A DNA stretch of 64,000 bases from Sphingobacterium thalpophilum (GTDB lineage: Bacteria; Bacteroidota; Bacteroidia; Sphingobacteriales; Sphingobacteriaceae), in the NCBI RefSeq assembly GCF_038396785.1, contig NZ_CP151087.1, positions 744,001 to 808,000 on the forward strand, in the 5' to 3' direction. Below, in pieces: positions 16,914 to 27,050 of the stretch (the first letter of the stretch is position 1; the number at the start of each line of letters is the position of its first letter). Both the position numbers and the translations under genes were made by a program. The notes beneath the pieces were generated by a model. The model searched no databases. It was not told where the DNA came from and saw nothing but the letters and a program-made list of their open reading frames with translations.

Positions 16914-17969
16914 ATGAAGAATATTCTCGCGCTTGATGGTGGTGGTATCCGGGGTATCATTCCTGCAATGGTTCTTGTCGCTCTGGAAGAGAAGTTACAA
17001 AAGCAGACCATGGATCCCAATGCACGGATTGCTTCCTACTTTGACTTTATTGCAGGTACAAGCAGCGGCGGAATTCTGACTAGCATTCTTTTGTATCCGG
17101 AAGAAGGCAATCCCGCTCATCCGAAATTTTCTGCGCGAGATGCATTAAATTTATTTGTTAATCATGGTACTGAAATTTTCAACGCTTCCAAATGGCGACG
17201 CTTTTTAGGTGGATTTGGTCTTGTCAGCGAACTCTACTCCTCCAACACATTATCAGACGTTTTGGATGAGTACTTTCAAAATGCACGATTGAGCCATCTT
17301 ATCAAACCCTGTATCATCACTGCGTATAACATTGAATTGCGGAAGAATCATTTTTTTAGACAACAAAAGGCAATTACGCACGGGGAAGCACGGGATTTCT
17401 ACCTTAAAGATGTCTGCAAGGCTACATCTGCTGCACCCACATTTTTTCCTGTTGCAGAGATCTATTCGCTTTCAAAAACAAGATACTCTTTGATTGATGG
17501 CGGTGTGTTTGCTCAAAACCCCTCCATATGCGGTTTACTTGAAGTTTTAAAGGCTTTTAACAGCACGCAGATAAACGACATGTTTATGGTATCCTTAGGT
17601 ACGGGAATGTCAAAAACAGCTTATAATTACGAACATTTTAAGAAGAAACTTGCTATACAAATCGGTCCTGCTTTAGTTGACATTATGACAAGTGCATCTT
17701 CCGAGAGTACCGAGTTTTTTATTCGGCAACTATTTCAAAGTAACGGTAAGCAACAAAATTATCTCCGCATAGAACCAGCCAATCTATCGAGCATCAATGC
17801 ATCATTGGATGCAGCCTCGCCCAATAATATACAGAAGTTGATCTCCTTATCCGATAAAATGATCAGTGAGCATGAGGATACATTGGATTATATCGTTGCG
17901 CATCTCATTAAAGAAAAGAGTCAAAATAAGAAGAAAAATCCATGGAGCCAGTTGATGGATAAGTTCTAA
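16914..17969 (+). CDS. Patatin-like phospholipase
   Basis: A 351-residue cytoplasmic lipid acyl hydrolase. The oxyanion loop LALDGGGIRGIIPA begins at residue 5, the nucleophile elbow is GTSSGG (Ser about 49) and the catalytic Asp is in LIDGGVFAQNPS (about 194), the complete Ser-Asp dyad of patatins. It probably cleaves acyl chains from phospholipids or related lipids. Such enzymes serve as CBASS effectors when next to a cyclic-nucleotide synthase, but none is adjacent here, so a stand-alone metabolic or lipid-turnover role is equally possible. The gene begins 30 bases after a weak promoter element and the complex repeat region. Confidence 0.9.
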   Translation: MKNILALDGGGIRGIIPAMVLVALEEKLQKQTMDPNARIASYFDFIAGTSSGGILTSILLYPEEGNPAHPKFSARDALNLFVNHGTEIFNASKWRRFLGGFGLVSELYSSNTLSDVLDEYFQNARLSHLIKPCIITAYNIELRKNHFFRQQKAITHGEARDFYLKDVCKATSAAPTFFPVAEIYSLSKTRYSLIDGGVFAQNPSICGLLEVLKAFNSTQINDMFMVSLGTGMSKTAYNYEHFKKKLAIQIGPALVDIMTSASSESTEFFIRQLFQSNGKQQNYLRIEPANLSSINASLDAASPNNIQKLISLSDKMISEHEDTLDYIVAHLIKEKSQNKKKNPWSQLMDKF

Positions 17970-18000
17970 AAGATTACTTTTACGCATATTTTAAATCTAT

Positions 18001-19233
18001 ATGGCATTAAACTACGTTTGGGTTGCATTTTTCTTAATCACATTTGCCGTAGCCCTTGTAAAACTAATCTTTTTCGGAGATACGGAAATCTTTCAGCAAA
18101 TTGTAAATTCAATCTTTGACAGTGCAAAAACAGGAGCAGAAATCTCTTTAGGACTGATCGGCATGATGAGTTTTGCACTTGGGATTATGAAAATTGGCGA
18201 AAAAGGCGGTATGATCAATATCTTCGCAAAAATCGTGGGCCCTTTTTTCCATAAACTATTCCCAGAGATACCCAAAAATCACCCTGCGCTTGGTTCTATT
18301 CTTATGAATTTCTCGGCTAATGCACTAGGATTAGATAATGCGGCAACGCCATTGGGGCTTAAAGCCATGAAAGAACTCCAGGAGCTCAATCCAAATAAGG
18401 AAACAGCTACCAATGCACAAATCATGTTTATTGTGCTCAATGCATCTAGCTTAACCCTCTTGCCTATTTCAATTATGGCTTATCGGAAAGAAGCTGGTGC
18501 ACCAGATCCTTCAGATGTATTTCTGCCAATTCTGATCGCAACCTTCTTTTCCACATTGGTGGCATTAATTCTCGTTTCCATCTACCAAAAAATCAATTTA
18601 TTTAACCGTGTAATTCTAGGATACCTGGGAGCAATGGGACTATTTATCGGTGGACTACTTTATTACTTTTCGGGACTGCAACAAACAGAAATTGAAATAT
18701 TCAGCAAGGTATTCGGCAATCTTATTTTATTTAGCTTATTTACCTCTTTTATAGGTTTGGCTCTTTTCCGTAAAGTGAATGTATACGATTCATTTATAGA
18801 GGGTGCCAAAGAGGGCTTCGAAGTCTCTGTAAAAATAATACCCTATCTCGTCGCGATGCTTGTTGGTATCGCTGTATTTAGAGCATCAGGAACCATGGAC
18901 TATATGGTCGCTGGAATTTCCAAGGCTATCGCATTATGTGGTCTAGATACATCGTTTGTAGACGCTTTACCTGTAGCCTTTATGAAACCGCTCAGTGGAT
19001 CCGGTGCACGCGGACTTATGGTCGATTTGATGAATGCCAAGGGGCCAATGGACTTCGCTGCCAGGGTTGCTTGTGTTATTCAGGGATCAACAGAAACTAC
19101 TTTTTATGTCCTCGCAGTATATTTTGGTGCTGTGGGAATTAAGCGTACACGGCATGCATTACCATGCGCATTATTAGCGGAATTAGCGGGTGTAATCGCA
19201 GCAATAATTATCTCATACATATTTTTTAAATAG
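18001..19233 (+). CDS. SpmA-SpmB fusion, nucleoside recognition (Gate) membrane protein
   Basis: A 410-residue inner-membrane protein with about ten hydrophobic segments and two Gate (nucleoside recognition) domains. The first half (GLIGMMSFALGIMKIGEKGG and NFSANALGLDNAATPLGLKA) resembles SpmA and the second (IPYLVAMLVGIAVFRASGTM, MKPLSGSGARGLMVDLM) resembles SpmB of spore formers. In Bacteroidota the two occur fused. The organism is not a spore former, so the role is probably transport of an unknown solute. It follows the patatin gene by 31 bases and may be co-transcribed. Confidence 0.88.
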   Translation: MALNYVWVAFFLITFAVALVKLIFFGDTEIFQQIVNSIFDSAKTGAEISLGLIGMMSFALGIMKIGEKGGMINIFAKIVGPFFHKLFPEIPKNHPALGSILMNFSANALGLDNAATPLGLKAMKELQELNPNKETATNAQIMFIVLNASSLTLLPISIMAYRKEAGAPDPSDVFLPILIATFFSTLVALILVSIYQKINLFNRVILGYLGAMGLFIGGLLYYFSGLQQTEIEIFSKVFGNLILFSLFTSFIGLALFRKVNVYDSFIEGAKEGFEVSVKIIPYLVAMLVGIAVFRASGTMDYMVAGISKAIALCGLDTSFVDALPVAFMKPLSGSGARGLMVDLMNAKGPMDFAARVACVIQGSTETTFYVLAVYFGAVGIKRTRHALPCALLAELAGVIAAIIISYIFFK

Positions 19234-19304
19234 TATACAAAACTGACCGAGAAAGGTTCTGTATTTAGATTTGAACCGATTCTTTTACATATAATTATAT
19301 ACTG

Positions 19305-19685
19305 ATGAAAAAAACAATTGCACTAATAGCCCACGACGGCAAAAAACCTGAAATGGTCGCATTTGTCAAAGACCACCAGGAATTATTGGAGCGCGCCAAT
19401 ATCATTGCCACAGGTACTACGGGCTCTTACGTCAGACAGACAGGCTTGCCTGTGGAATTGAAATTGAGTGGCCCCATGGGTGGTGATGCACAAATCGCAG
19501 CTTTAGCGGCCGAAAGAAAAGTTGATGGTATTATTTTCTTTCGCGATCCACTAGGAAAACACGCACATGAACCAGATATTCAAATGCTCATGCGTGTATG
19601 TGATCTTTATAATGTCCCTTTGGCAACAAACCCTGCAACAGGAAGCCTCATCATTGAAGGGCTATTAGAGGACGTTGAATCATAA
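19305..19685 (+). CDS. mgsA: Methylglyoxal synthase (MgsA)
   Basis: The enzyme converts dihydroxyacetone phosphate to methylglyoxal and phosphate, a bypass of lower glycolysis. The N-terminus IALIAHDGKKPEM has the conserved HDxxK, the central GTTGSYVRQTGL binds phosphate, GGDAQIAA holds a catalytic Asp, and FFRDPLGKHAHEPDI holds the other Asp and the inhibitory-site His residues. At 126 residues it is slightly shorter than E. coli MgsA (152), lacking only ends. It is followed after 12 bases by an OsmC-like gene, probably in the same transcript. Confidence 0.93.
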   Translation: MKKTIALIAHDGKKPEMVAFVKDHQELLERANIIATGTTGSYVRQTGLPVELKLSGPMGGDAQIAALAAERKVDGIIFFRDPLGKHAHEPDIQMLMRVCDLYNVPLATNPATGSLIIEGLLEDVES

Positions 19686-19697
19686 TTTTAATCGCTT

Positions 19698-20099
19698 ATG
19701 GACAATGAAGTAATTGTTTCAATAGGGAAAACACCCTATACAACTACCGTACAATACGGCAAGCATCAAATAACGGTTGATGAACCTGAAGATGTAGGCG
19801 GTGAAGATCAGGGCATAAACCCTACTCCACTATTACTATCCTCTTTAGGGAGCTGCAAAGCCATCACAGTCAAAATGTATGCTGACCGCAAAAACTGGCC
19901 CCTGGAAGAAGTGCTGGTGCGTTTATCTTATGAGGTACAAACAAGTGAACAGCAACAAACGACCTATATACAATGCTTTATTAGCTTTAAAGGAGATTTA
20001 GATGAGGTTCAAAAGCAGCGTTTGTTTAAAATAGCTGAAAAGTGTCCTGTTCATAAAATATTATCAAATCCTATTGTAATAACTTCAAATCATTTATAA
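19698..20099 (+). CDS. OsmC-family protein (YhfA-like)
   Basis: A 133-residue OsmC-fold protein with the two conserved redox cysteines in LSSLGSCKAITVKMYA and AEKCPVHKIL. These reduce organic peroxides in OsmC/Ohr enzymes. The sequence is closer to the OsmC-like/YhfA branch than to Ohr. Its position 12 bases after mgsA suggests linked expression, possibly protecting against reactive carbonyl or peroxide stress; this link is inference. A second OsmC member lies at 29946-30356. Confidence 0.85.
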   Translation: MDNEVIVSIGKTPYTTTVQYGKHQITVDEPEDVGGEDQGINPTPLLLSSLGSCKAITVKMYADRKNWPLEEVLVRLSYEVQTSEQQQTTYIQCFISFKGDLDEVQKQRLFKIAEKCPVHKILSNPIVITSNHL

Positions 20100-20128
20100 T
20101 GTTTCTTGGGATAACGGATAACACTATT

Positions 20129-20136
20129 TATATTTG
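20129..20136 (+). promoter_or_regulatory. -7 promoter element (TATATTTG) of coaA
   Basis: A perfect TAnnTTTG match 95 bases before the coaA ATG, in an otherwise non-coding gap of 132 bases. Confidence 0.5.
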
Positions 20137-20231
20137 TCCGCGCAAAAAAGACCTTTAATTTCGATAGAATCGAATAGTAAAGGTTTACTTGTCCTGCAAT
20201 ATAGATATTTGTAATAAAAATAAAGCAAACG

Positions 20232-21191
20232 ATGCAATTGGATCCGCAAATAGCAATAGACTCGCCTTTTAGATCGATCAAACGGGAAGATTGGAAAAAT
20301 TTAAACGGGAAGGTATTGTACAATTTCAGTGTCGAAGACCTGGAAAATCTACATGCACTGAATGAACCTTTGACAAATCAGGAAATAGAAGAAGTCTACT
20401 TTCCCTTAAGTCATCTACTTGAGATTCATATTGATCGTTTCCAGAGCCTTCACCAGCGTACAAACCGGTTCTTTGGCAAAGAAGAGAGCAAACTGCCTTA
20501 TATCATTGGTATAGCTGGGTCGGTCGCTGTCGGAAAAAGTACTACTGCCCGGGTTTTGCAGCGCGTCCTAAGTTTACTCCCATCCAAACCGAAGGTTGAT
20601 TTGGTGACCACAGACGGTTTTCTATACCCCAACCAACAACTTATCGAACGCGGTATTCTAAACCGAAAAGGCTTTCCTGAAAGCTATGATGCCAAAAGAT
20701 TGATTCATTTTCTTTCAGCAGTGAAATCAGGGGCTCCAAAAATTGCGGTACCAGTATACAGCCACTTGGTCTATGACGTCTTGCCAGACGAGCAGCAACA
20801 AGTGATTGAACAACCCGACATCCTAATTGTAGAAGGCATAAATGTATTACAAGTCAATTCCCAACGACCACGAAAGGGACATAGCGTATTCGTTTCCGAC
20901 TTTTTTGATTATTCAATCTATGTACATGCCAGCGAGAAAAATCTTATTGAATGGTATACCAATCGATTTGAATCACTGCGTGCTACGGCATTTCAAAATC
21001 CGGCTTCATTTTTCCATAAATATGCAAATATGACAGCTGATGAAAGCCATACCATGGCTGTAAATATCTGGAACGAAATTAATAAGCCCAATCTACTTAA
21101 AAACATTTTGCCGACTAGATATCGCGCGGATCTCATTTTAGAAAAAGGAAGCCACCACTTTGTTAAAAATGTCAAAGTAAGAAAGATTTAA
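20232..21191 (+). CDS. coaA: Pantothenate kinase type I (CoaA)
   Basis: A 319-residue kinase that phosphorylates pantothenate in the first step of CoA synthesis. The P-loop is GIAGSVAVGKSTTARVL (near residue 95), followed by LVTTDGFLYPNQQL and the pantothenate-site region ESYDAKRLIHFLSAVKSG, and PVYSHLVYDVLPDEQQ, all as in E. coli CoaA (316 residues). It overlaps the end of the convergent MscS gene by four bases. Confidence 0.96.
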   Translation: MQLDPQIAIDSPFRSIKREDWKNLNGKVLYNFSVEDLENLHALNEPLTNQEIEEVYFPLSHLLEIHIDRFQSLHQRTNRFFGKEESKLPYIIGIAGSVAVGKSTTARVLQRVLSLLPSKPKVDLVTTDGFLYPNQQLIERGILNRKGFPESYDAKRLIHFLSAVKSGAPKIAVPVYSHLVYDVLPDEQQQVIEQPDILIVEGINVLQVNSQRPRKGHSVFVSDFFDYSIYVHASEKNLIEWYTNRFESLRATAFQNPASFFHKYANMTADESHTMAVNIWNEINKPNLLKNILPTRYRADLILEKGSHHFVKNVKVRKI

Positions 21192-22036
21192 CCCTGCATT
21201 CTTGTAAACTGGAGGATTTCATTTAATATGTTGCTCTGGACCTGTTGATGTATTTTGTTGCTGGACGAGATTGTACTAACCTCAACTTTATACTTGATAT
21301 AGTCTTTAGTCATATCGGCGACCTTAATTGTAAAGCCCTGGGAATGGTCTAAATTTGGATTTTTCTGAAATAATGGACTTAAATACTGTTCCAATTCCGC
21401 CACTGAAAATGAGCGATCAATCGGTAATTCAAACTTTACAACAATTTTATTTGACTTTTGAGAAGTCTTATTGACCAACGTCGCTGTAAACACCAAATTA
21501 TTGGGAATCATCACAGCATCATCATCTTCATCGCGCACAACCAGATTGGCCAATGTGATATCAACAATTTTCCCCTGATATTCACCTATTTTTATGCGAT
21601 CTCCTACGGAAAATTGATCCGAAAACATAATAATTAAACCGGATATCATATTCGTGATATATTCTCTAAAAATTACCGCAATTGCCATTGCGACAATTGT
21701 CATGCTGGTGATAAAATCTTTTGGATTAATACCAACCGCTATCATTAGGCTAACTATAATAAAAAAAACATTACCTACTGTAGCTACACGTGTAATTCCG
21801 AGCACAAAATTACCCCGGACAACCTGCTGTTGATTTCGACTGTTGTATAGTTTTACAAGGATAAAATGACCGATTGAGATCAGGACACTAGCTGTTAGAA
21901 AAGTATTTAAGCCGTAAGCCATATTCCGGATGACCTCCCGCTGCATATAAAAGGTTTCAAATTGAACAAATGATGCCGTTAACGCAATCAGCAGTATAAT
22001 TCGTACAATAAAAGAAATTGAAATTGGTTTTGTCAT
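21188..22036 (-). CDS. MscS-family mechanosensitive channel
   Basis: A 282-residue inner-membrane protein with four hydrophobic segments: three N-terminal helices and the pore-lining helix TM3 (TSMTIVAMAIAVIFREYITN). Next come the conserved MscS beta domain start GLIIMFSDQFSVGDRIKIGE and the loop MIPNNLVFTATLVNKT. It would open under membrane tension to release osmolytes. It ends four bases inside the convergent coaA gene. The closest family is the small YnaI/MscS group; the length fits. Confidence 0.9.
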   Translation of the reverse strand: MTKPISISFIVRIILLIALTASFVQFETFYMQREVIRNMAYGLNTFLTASVLISIGHFILVKLYNSRNQQQVVRGNFVLGITRVATVGNVFFIIVSLMIAVGINPKDFITSMTIVAMAIAVIFREYITNMISGLIIMFSDQFSVGDRIKIGEYQGKIVDITLANLVVRDEDDDAVMIPNNLVFTATLVNKTSQKSNKIVVKFELPIDRSFSVAELEQYLSPLFQKNPNLDHSQGFTIKVADMTKDYIKYKVEVSTISSSNKIHQQVQSNILNEILQFTRMQG

Positions 22037-22181
22037 TTTTTACACAAGCTTAAGTTGTCTGTCTAGTCAAATTTTAATGTCCTCCCATTCGCTATGCACG
22101 ATAGTTCATGTAAAACGGCCACAAACAGGCTTGCTAAACTAAACAATTTTACTTTACGTAAAAAGCATTATCAGGAAATAG

Positions 22182-22189
22182 CTATCTTT
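22182..22189 (+). promoter_or_regulatory. -7 promoter element (TATCTTTG) of the P-type ATPase gene
   Basis: TATCTTTG fits TAnnTTTG and lies 25 bases before the ATG. About 20 bases upstream, over the -33 position, is the perfect 10-bp palindrome TTTACGTAAA (22152-22161), which could be a regulator site. Confidence 0.55.
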
Positions 22190-22214
22190 GCCTAAAGACA
22201 TTACATGCTATTAA

Positions 22215-24314
22215 ATGAAGGAATCGAACGTGCAAACTGAACTTAACGTAAGCGGAATGCATTGTGCAAATTGTGCTATTTCAATCCACAAATACCTAGA
22301 AAACAACGGCGCTAAGGATATCTACGTCGATTTCGCCTCAGATGAAGTGAAATTTTCGGAGATCCCCCTGGAACAAATACCTGTGCTAGTCAAAGGTATC
22401 GAGTCTTTGGGTTACAAAGTTATTTCGGGTAAGGATAAGAAGCCTAGCTTTTGGAAATCTATTGATTTTAAGTTCCTTTGCTGCCTCATCTTCACCATAC
22501 CCCTGTGGAGCCACATGTTTATGGACTTACCCATTCTGCATGATCCGTATATCCAACTTGCGCTATGTGTCCCAGTTTATATTATTGGTTTTTCCTATTT
22601 TGGAATCAGCGCATTCCGTTCCATCTGGAACAAAATGCCCAATATGGATGTACTCATCTTTGTTGGATCTACAGCTGCGTTTAGCTATAGCCTCATTGGA
22701 ACATATTATAATCTAGGACATGATTACCTGTTCTACGAAACATGCGCAACAATTATAACATTGGTATTTTTGGGTAATGTCCTCGAAAAAAGAGCCGTTA
22801 CCAAAACCACATCAGCAATCAAAGAGTTGGTTAAATATCAAGATATACCTGCTATTAAAATTGAAGACGACCAAGAAGTAGAGATATTAGCCCGAGACAT
22901 TAAATCAGGTGATATTTTAAAGGTAAATTCCGGAAATCAGATACCTGTTGATGGCGATATTTTGGAAGGACAGGCTTGGGTGGACGAATCTATGCTAACC
23001 GGAGAAAGTCTACCTATTGAAAAACTCAAATATGATGCTGTCATTGGTGGGACGTTACTAACTGAAGGAAATATCAGAATCGTGGCGACCAAAGTTGGGT
23101 CCAAAAGTGTACTGTATCAGATTATTCAATTAATTAAAGATGCGCAAAGTAAAAAGCCACCTATTCAAAAATTCGGTGATAAAGTAGCCGCTTATTTCGT
23201 CCCAATCGTCGTTACGATATCATTTTTCACTTTTTTTATTACTTACTTTATTGCACAATTACCGCTCCAACAATCCCTCATGAATGCGATAGCTACACTT
23301 GTTGTATCTTGCCCATGCGCCATGGGGTTAGCAACACCTACAGCTGTCATGGTTGGTCTAGGAAGAGCTGCAAAAAAAGGCATACTGATCAAAGGCGGAA
23401 GCACCATTGAGGAGATGTCCGATCTCAAACAGATGGTATTTGACAAAACGGGCACCTTAACAACTGGCGATTTTAATATCAAAGCGATTCAGACCTTTGG
23501 TATTGAACAATCGCAGGTCGAATCGATCATAGCACAATTGGAGAGTTATTCGAGTCATCCGATTGCCAAGTCGATCCGAAAACAACTCAAGGAGATAAAA
23601 TCTTACCGCATTATCTTCAAGGAAGTCAATGAAATAAAAGGGAAAGGGATATTTGCTACAGACACAAATGGTAATAACTATTCCATTTGCAATGCAAAAC
23701 TTGGTGAAAAGGATTACTCCAATCGCTATGATCTTGCCTTAACAATCAATGGCGTTGTAATTGCTGGCATTGTATTGGAAGATCAGATTAAGCCTTATGC
23801 AAAGGAACTCATCCAGTACCTCAAAGATAAAGGGATACGCCCTATTCTTTTGAGTGGGGATCGACAAAGTAAATGTGAACGCACAGCACAAAAGCTTGGT
23901 ATTGCTGATGTATACTGGGATAAGTCGCCAGAAGAAAAACTAGAGATATTGTTCAAGCTCAAAAAGAATGGTCCTACCGCAATGGTTGGCGACGGTATCA
24001 ATGACGCTCCGGCATTAGCTGCTGCCGATGTTGGCATCTCGCTCGGTGATTCGACACATATTGCTATTCAATCGGCAAAGGTGGTTTTATTAAACAATGA
24101 TCTCAAATCCATTGAAAAGCTGCTAAAGATTGGTCACCATACCCTATTGACAATAAAACAAAATCTATTTTGGGCCTTCGCGTACAATATTGTGGCCATA
24201 CCGCTTGCGGCTGTGGGCTTTCTCGGACCTATGCTTGCAGCCTTAAGCATGGCCTTTTCAGACTTAATTGTCATAGGCAATTCGATTCGGCTCCGTTTTA
24301 AAAAAATCAAATAA
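22215..24314 (+). CDS. copA: Heavy-metal P1B-type ATPase, probably copper exporting (CopA-like)
   Basis: A 699-residue metal pump. Domains in order: one N-terminal HMA metal-binding domain (GMHCANCAIS, residues 14-23), two pairs of TM helices, actuator domain with TGES, ion-binding motif CPC in VVSCPCAMGLATPTA (residues about 365-367), phosphorylation site DKTGT (Asp about 410), and hinge GDGINDAPALAAADVG (about 592). CPC points to Cu(I) or Ag(I). The last TM helix reads MAFSDLIVIGNSIRL where CopA proteins often have MSS, a small deviation. It stands alone and ends at a terminator; no copper chaperone gene is adjacent. Confidence 0.92.
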   Translation: MKESNVQTELNVSGMHCANCAISIHKYLENNGAKDIYVDFASDEVKFSEIPLEQIPVLVKGIESLGYKVISGKDKKPSFWKSIDFKFLCCLIFTIPLWSHMFMDLPILHDPYIQLALCVPVYIIGFSYFGISAFRSIWNKMPNMDVLIFVGSTAAFSYSLIGTYYNLGHDYLFYETCATIITLVFLGNVLEKRAVTKTTSAIKELVKYQDIPAIKIEDDQEVEILARDIKSGDILKVNSGNQIPVDGDILEGQAWVDESMLTGESLPIEKLKYDAVIGGTLLTEGNIRIVATKVGSKSVLYQIIQLIKDAQSKKPPIQKFGDKVAAYFVPIVVTISFFTFFITYFIAQLPLQQSLMNAIATLVVSCPCAMGLATPTAVMVGLGRAAKKGILIKGGSTIEEMSDLKQMVFDKTGTLTTGDFNIKAIQTFGIEQSQVESIIAQLESYSSHPIAKSIRKQLKEIKSYRIIFKEVNEIKGKGIFATDTNGNNYSICNAKLGEKDYSNRYDLALTINGVVIAGIVLEDQIKPYAKELIQYLKDKGIRPILLSGDRQSKCERTAQKLGIADVYWDKSPEEKLEILFKLKKNGPTAMVGDGINDAPALAAADVGISLGDSTHIAIQSAKVVLLNNDLKSIEKLLKIGHHTLLTIKQNLFWAFAYNIVAIPLAAVGFLGPMLAALSMAFSDLIVIGNSIRLRFKKIK

Positions 24315-24335
24315 AAACGATACCCCATAAGTACC

Positions 24336-24365
24336 AAGACAATCCATAAAAGATTGTCTTTTTTG
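24336..24365 (+). terminator. Terminator after P-type ATPase gene
   Basis: A 9-bp stem (AAGACAATC / GATTGTCTT) with a 7-base loop is followed by TTTTTG. Confidence 0.8.
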
Positions 24366-24425
24366 TGTATATTAGGGCTTAAATCATTCGCTTTTGAGGT
24401 TAAATTTTTGTAACTTCGCATGCGT

Positions 24426-24450
24426 AGCAAGCCAGTTTACAGGGCTTGCT
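24426..24450 (+). promoter_or_regulatory. Hairpin in the gyrA leader
   Basis: AGCAAGCC pairs with GGCTTGCT around a 9-base loop, 28 bases before the gyrA ATG and just after a near-consensus -7 element (TAACTTCG at 24411-24418). It may influence translation or mRNA stability; it lacks a T-run, so it is not a terminator. Confidence 0.4.
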
Positions 24451-24477
24451 TACTAGTTTTATTGAAACCAAATTCAT

Positions 24478-27042
24478 ATGGCTGAAGAAACAGAAAACGA
24501 CAACAATCTTGTTCCGGCAAACGACCGGATTATCCCAATCAACATCGAGGATCAGATGAAGTCTGCCTACATTGACTATTCCATGTCTGTCATTGTATCA
24601 AGAGCACTTCCTGATGCCCGTGATGGCATGAAACCAGTACACAGACGTGTTCTTTATGGCATGCTGGACTTAGGGGTTACCAGTGGCAAGCCTTACAAAA
24701 AGTCTGCCCGTATCGTCGGTGACGTATTAGGTAAGTATCACCCACATGGTGATTCGTCCGTTTATGACACCATGGTTCGTATGGCTCAAGATTGGAGTTT
24801 ACGCTACCCTTTGGTAGATGGTCAAGGTAACTACGGTTCCATTGATGGCGATCCACCTGCGGCGATGCGTTATACTGAGGCAAGATTAAAGAAAATTGCC
24901 GAGGAAATGCTATCCGATATCAACAAAGATACTGTTGATTTCCAAAATAACTTTGACGATTCCTTACAAGAACCAACAGTCCTTCCTACGCGTATTCCAA
25001 ACCTCCTGGTAAATGGAGCTTCGGGTATTGCTGTAGGTATGGCTACAAATATGGCTCCACATAACCTATCTGAGGTTATCGATGGTACAATCGCTTTTAT
25101 TGATAATCGTGATATTGAGGTTCCAGAATTGATGCAGCACATCAAAGGCCCAGACTTCCCTACAGGCGCATTGATCTACGGCTATGCCGGGGTTCAAGAT
25201 GCTTGTAATACGGGACGTGGCCGTATTGTCATGCGTGCAAAAGCTGAAATAGAGGCAACCAAGTCTGGAAGAGAGCAGATTATTGTTACCGAAATTCCCT
25301 ATCAGGTGAACAAGGCGAATATGATCGAGCGTACAGCCGAACTGGTTAATGAGAAGAAACTAGAAGGTATCTCTGCCATCCGTGATGAATCGGACCGTAC
25401 GGGTATGCGTATTGTGTACGACATCAAACGTGATGCAAATGCAAATGTTGTTTTAAACAATTTGTTTAAATATACAGCGCTACAAACTTCATTTTCAGTA
25501 AACAACATTGCTTTAGTTAAAGGAAGGCCAATGCTGTTGAATCTGAAAGATATGATTCATGAGTTTGTGGAGCATAGACATGATGTAATCGTTAGACGTA
25601 CACGCTATGAACTGGCAGAAGCTGAAAAACGTGCTCATATTCTAGAAGGGTATTTAATTGCTTTAGATCATTTGGATGAAGTCATCAAATTGATCCGTAA
25701 CTCGGATACACCAGAAGATGCACGCGTTGGATTAATGGAGAAATTTGGCCTGTCCGACCTTCAGGCTCGCGCGATCCTCGATATGACCTTACGTCGTCTA
25801 ACAGGACTGGAACGTGATAAGATTAAAGAGGAATATGCTGAATTGATGAAAACAATTGACTATTTGAAATCGATATTGGAAGACGAAGAGCTTCGTATGA
25901 AAATTATCAAAGACGAGTTGATTGAAATCAAGGAAAAATACGGCGACGAACGTAGATCTCAGATTGTACACTCTGCTGAAGATATGCGTATGGAAGATTT
26001 TATTGATGATGAAGAAATCGTTATCACAATCTCCCACAATAGTTACGTAAAACGTACTCCATTATCCGAGTACAAACGCCAAGGCCGCGGTGGTCGTGGA
26101 TCAATTGGCACAAACACACGCGAAGAAGATTTTACCGAGCACATCATCACAGCCTCAGCACATAATTATATGCTGCTATTTACAGAGGCAGGTCGCTGTT
26201 TCTGGTTGCGTGCATTTGAGATTCCTGAAGGAAGCCGTACTTCTAGAGGTCGTGCCCTTCAAAATATCATCAATGTTCCAAAAGAAGAAAAAATCAAGGC
26301 CTTCATCCTGGTGAAGAACTTGAAAGACCAAGAATATTTGGAAAACAACTTCATTATTATGTGTACAAAAAAAGGTACGATTAAGAAGACGTCGTTGGAA
26401 GCCTATTCTCGTCCAAGAGCAAACGGTATCAATGCCATCAATATCAATGAAGGCGATCAATTAATTGAAGCTTGTTTGACTACTGGAAGTAGTGAAATTG
26501 TCATGGCTCTCCGTTCTGGTCGAGCAATTCGTTTCAATGAATCTACAGTTCGTCCAATGGGCAGAACGGCAACAGGTGTACGTGGTATCACCTTGGGAGC
26601 TGAAAGTGACGAAGTGATTGGCATGATTAGTGTGAATGATTCGGAAACTACCGTGTTGGTCGTTTCTGAAAAAGGATACGGAAAACGGACAGATATCGAG
26701 GATTATCGCGTAACGAATCGTGGTGGTAAAGGTGTGAAAACAATCAACGTTACAGATAAAACAGGCAAACTCGTTGCGATAAAAGGCGTTACAGACAACG
26801 AAGATTTAATGATCATCAACAAGTCTGGTATTGTTATCCGTATTGCTGTGGAAGAATTAAGAGTAATGGGACGTGCAACACAAGGTGTAAGACTCATTAA
26901 TTTAAAAGATAACGACGAGATCGCTTCTATTACGAAAGTCGATCGTGAAGAAGAATCTGAAGAAGAGTCTGAACTGACCGAAGAGTCAACGGAAAATGGC
27001 GATTCGACTTCTGAAGAAAACACGGACTCAAACGAAGAATAA
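24478..27042 (+). CDS. gyrA: DNA gyrase subunit A (GyrA)
   Basis: An 854-residue type II topoisomerase subunit. The breakage-reunion domain begins [20 protein letters not shown] and includes the quinolone-resistance region around [20 protein letters not shown]; the position usually Ser83 is Ser here. The catalytic Tyr is in [10 protein letters not shown] (about residue 132). The C-terminal pinwheel has the GyrA box QGRGGRG (about 535), which marks gyrase rather than topoisomerase IV. The tail is very acidic (Glu/Ser-rich, last 30 residues), typical of gyrase. Two TPR genes follow at 8 and 2 bases, apparently in the same transcript. Confidence 0.97.
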   Translation: MAEETENDNNLVPANDRIIPINIEDQMKSAYIDYSMSVIVSRALPDARDGMKPVHRRVLYGMLDLGVTSGKPYKKSARIVGDVLGKYHPHGDSSVYDTMVRMAQDWSLRYPLVDGQGNYGSIDGDPPAAMRYTEARLKKIAEEMLSDINKDTVDFQNNFDDSLQEPTVLPTRIPNLLVNGASGIAVGMATNMAPHNLSEVIDGTIAFIDNRDIEVPELMQHIKGPDFPTGALIYGYAGVQDACNTGRGRIVMRAKAEIEATKSGREQIIVTEIPYQVNKANMIERTAELVNEKKLEGISAIRDESDRTGMRIVYDIKRDANANVVLNNLFKYTALQTSFSVNNIALVKGRPMLLNLKDMIHEFVEHRHDVIVRRTRYELAEAEKRAHILEGYLIALDHLDEVIKLIRNSDTPEDARVGLMEKFGLSDLQARAILDMTLRRLTGLERDKIKEEYAELMKTIDYLKSILEDEELRMKIIKDELIEIKEKYGDERRSQIVHSAEDMRMEDFIDDEEIVITISHNSYVKRTPLSEYKRQGRGGRGSIGTNTREEDFTEHIITASAHNYMLLFTEAGRCFWLRAFEIPEGSRTSRGRALQNIINVPKEEKIKAFILVKNLKDQEYLENNFIIMCTKKGTIKKTSLEAYSRPRANGINAININEGDQLIEACLTTGSSEIVMALRSGRAIRFNESTVRPMGRTATGVRGITLGAESDEVIGMISVNDSETTVLVVSEKGYGKRTDIEDYRVTNRGGKGVKTINVTDKTGKLVAIKGVTDNEDLMIINKSGIVIRIAVEELRVMGRATQGVRLINLKDNDEIASITKVDREEESEEESELTEESTENGDSTSEENTDSNEE

Positions 27043-27050
27043 ATAGTCTA

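Noticed and set aside
16914..19233. Patatin gene as a CBASS effector
   Set aside because: No cyclic-nucleotide synthase, Cap2/Cap3 or other CBASS partner lies on either side; the neighbours are lysS and SpmAB.
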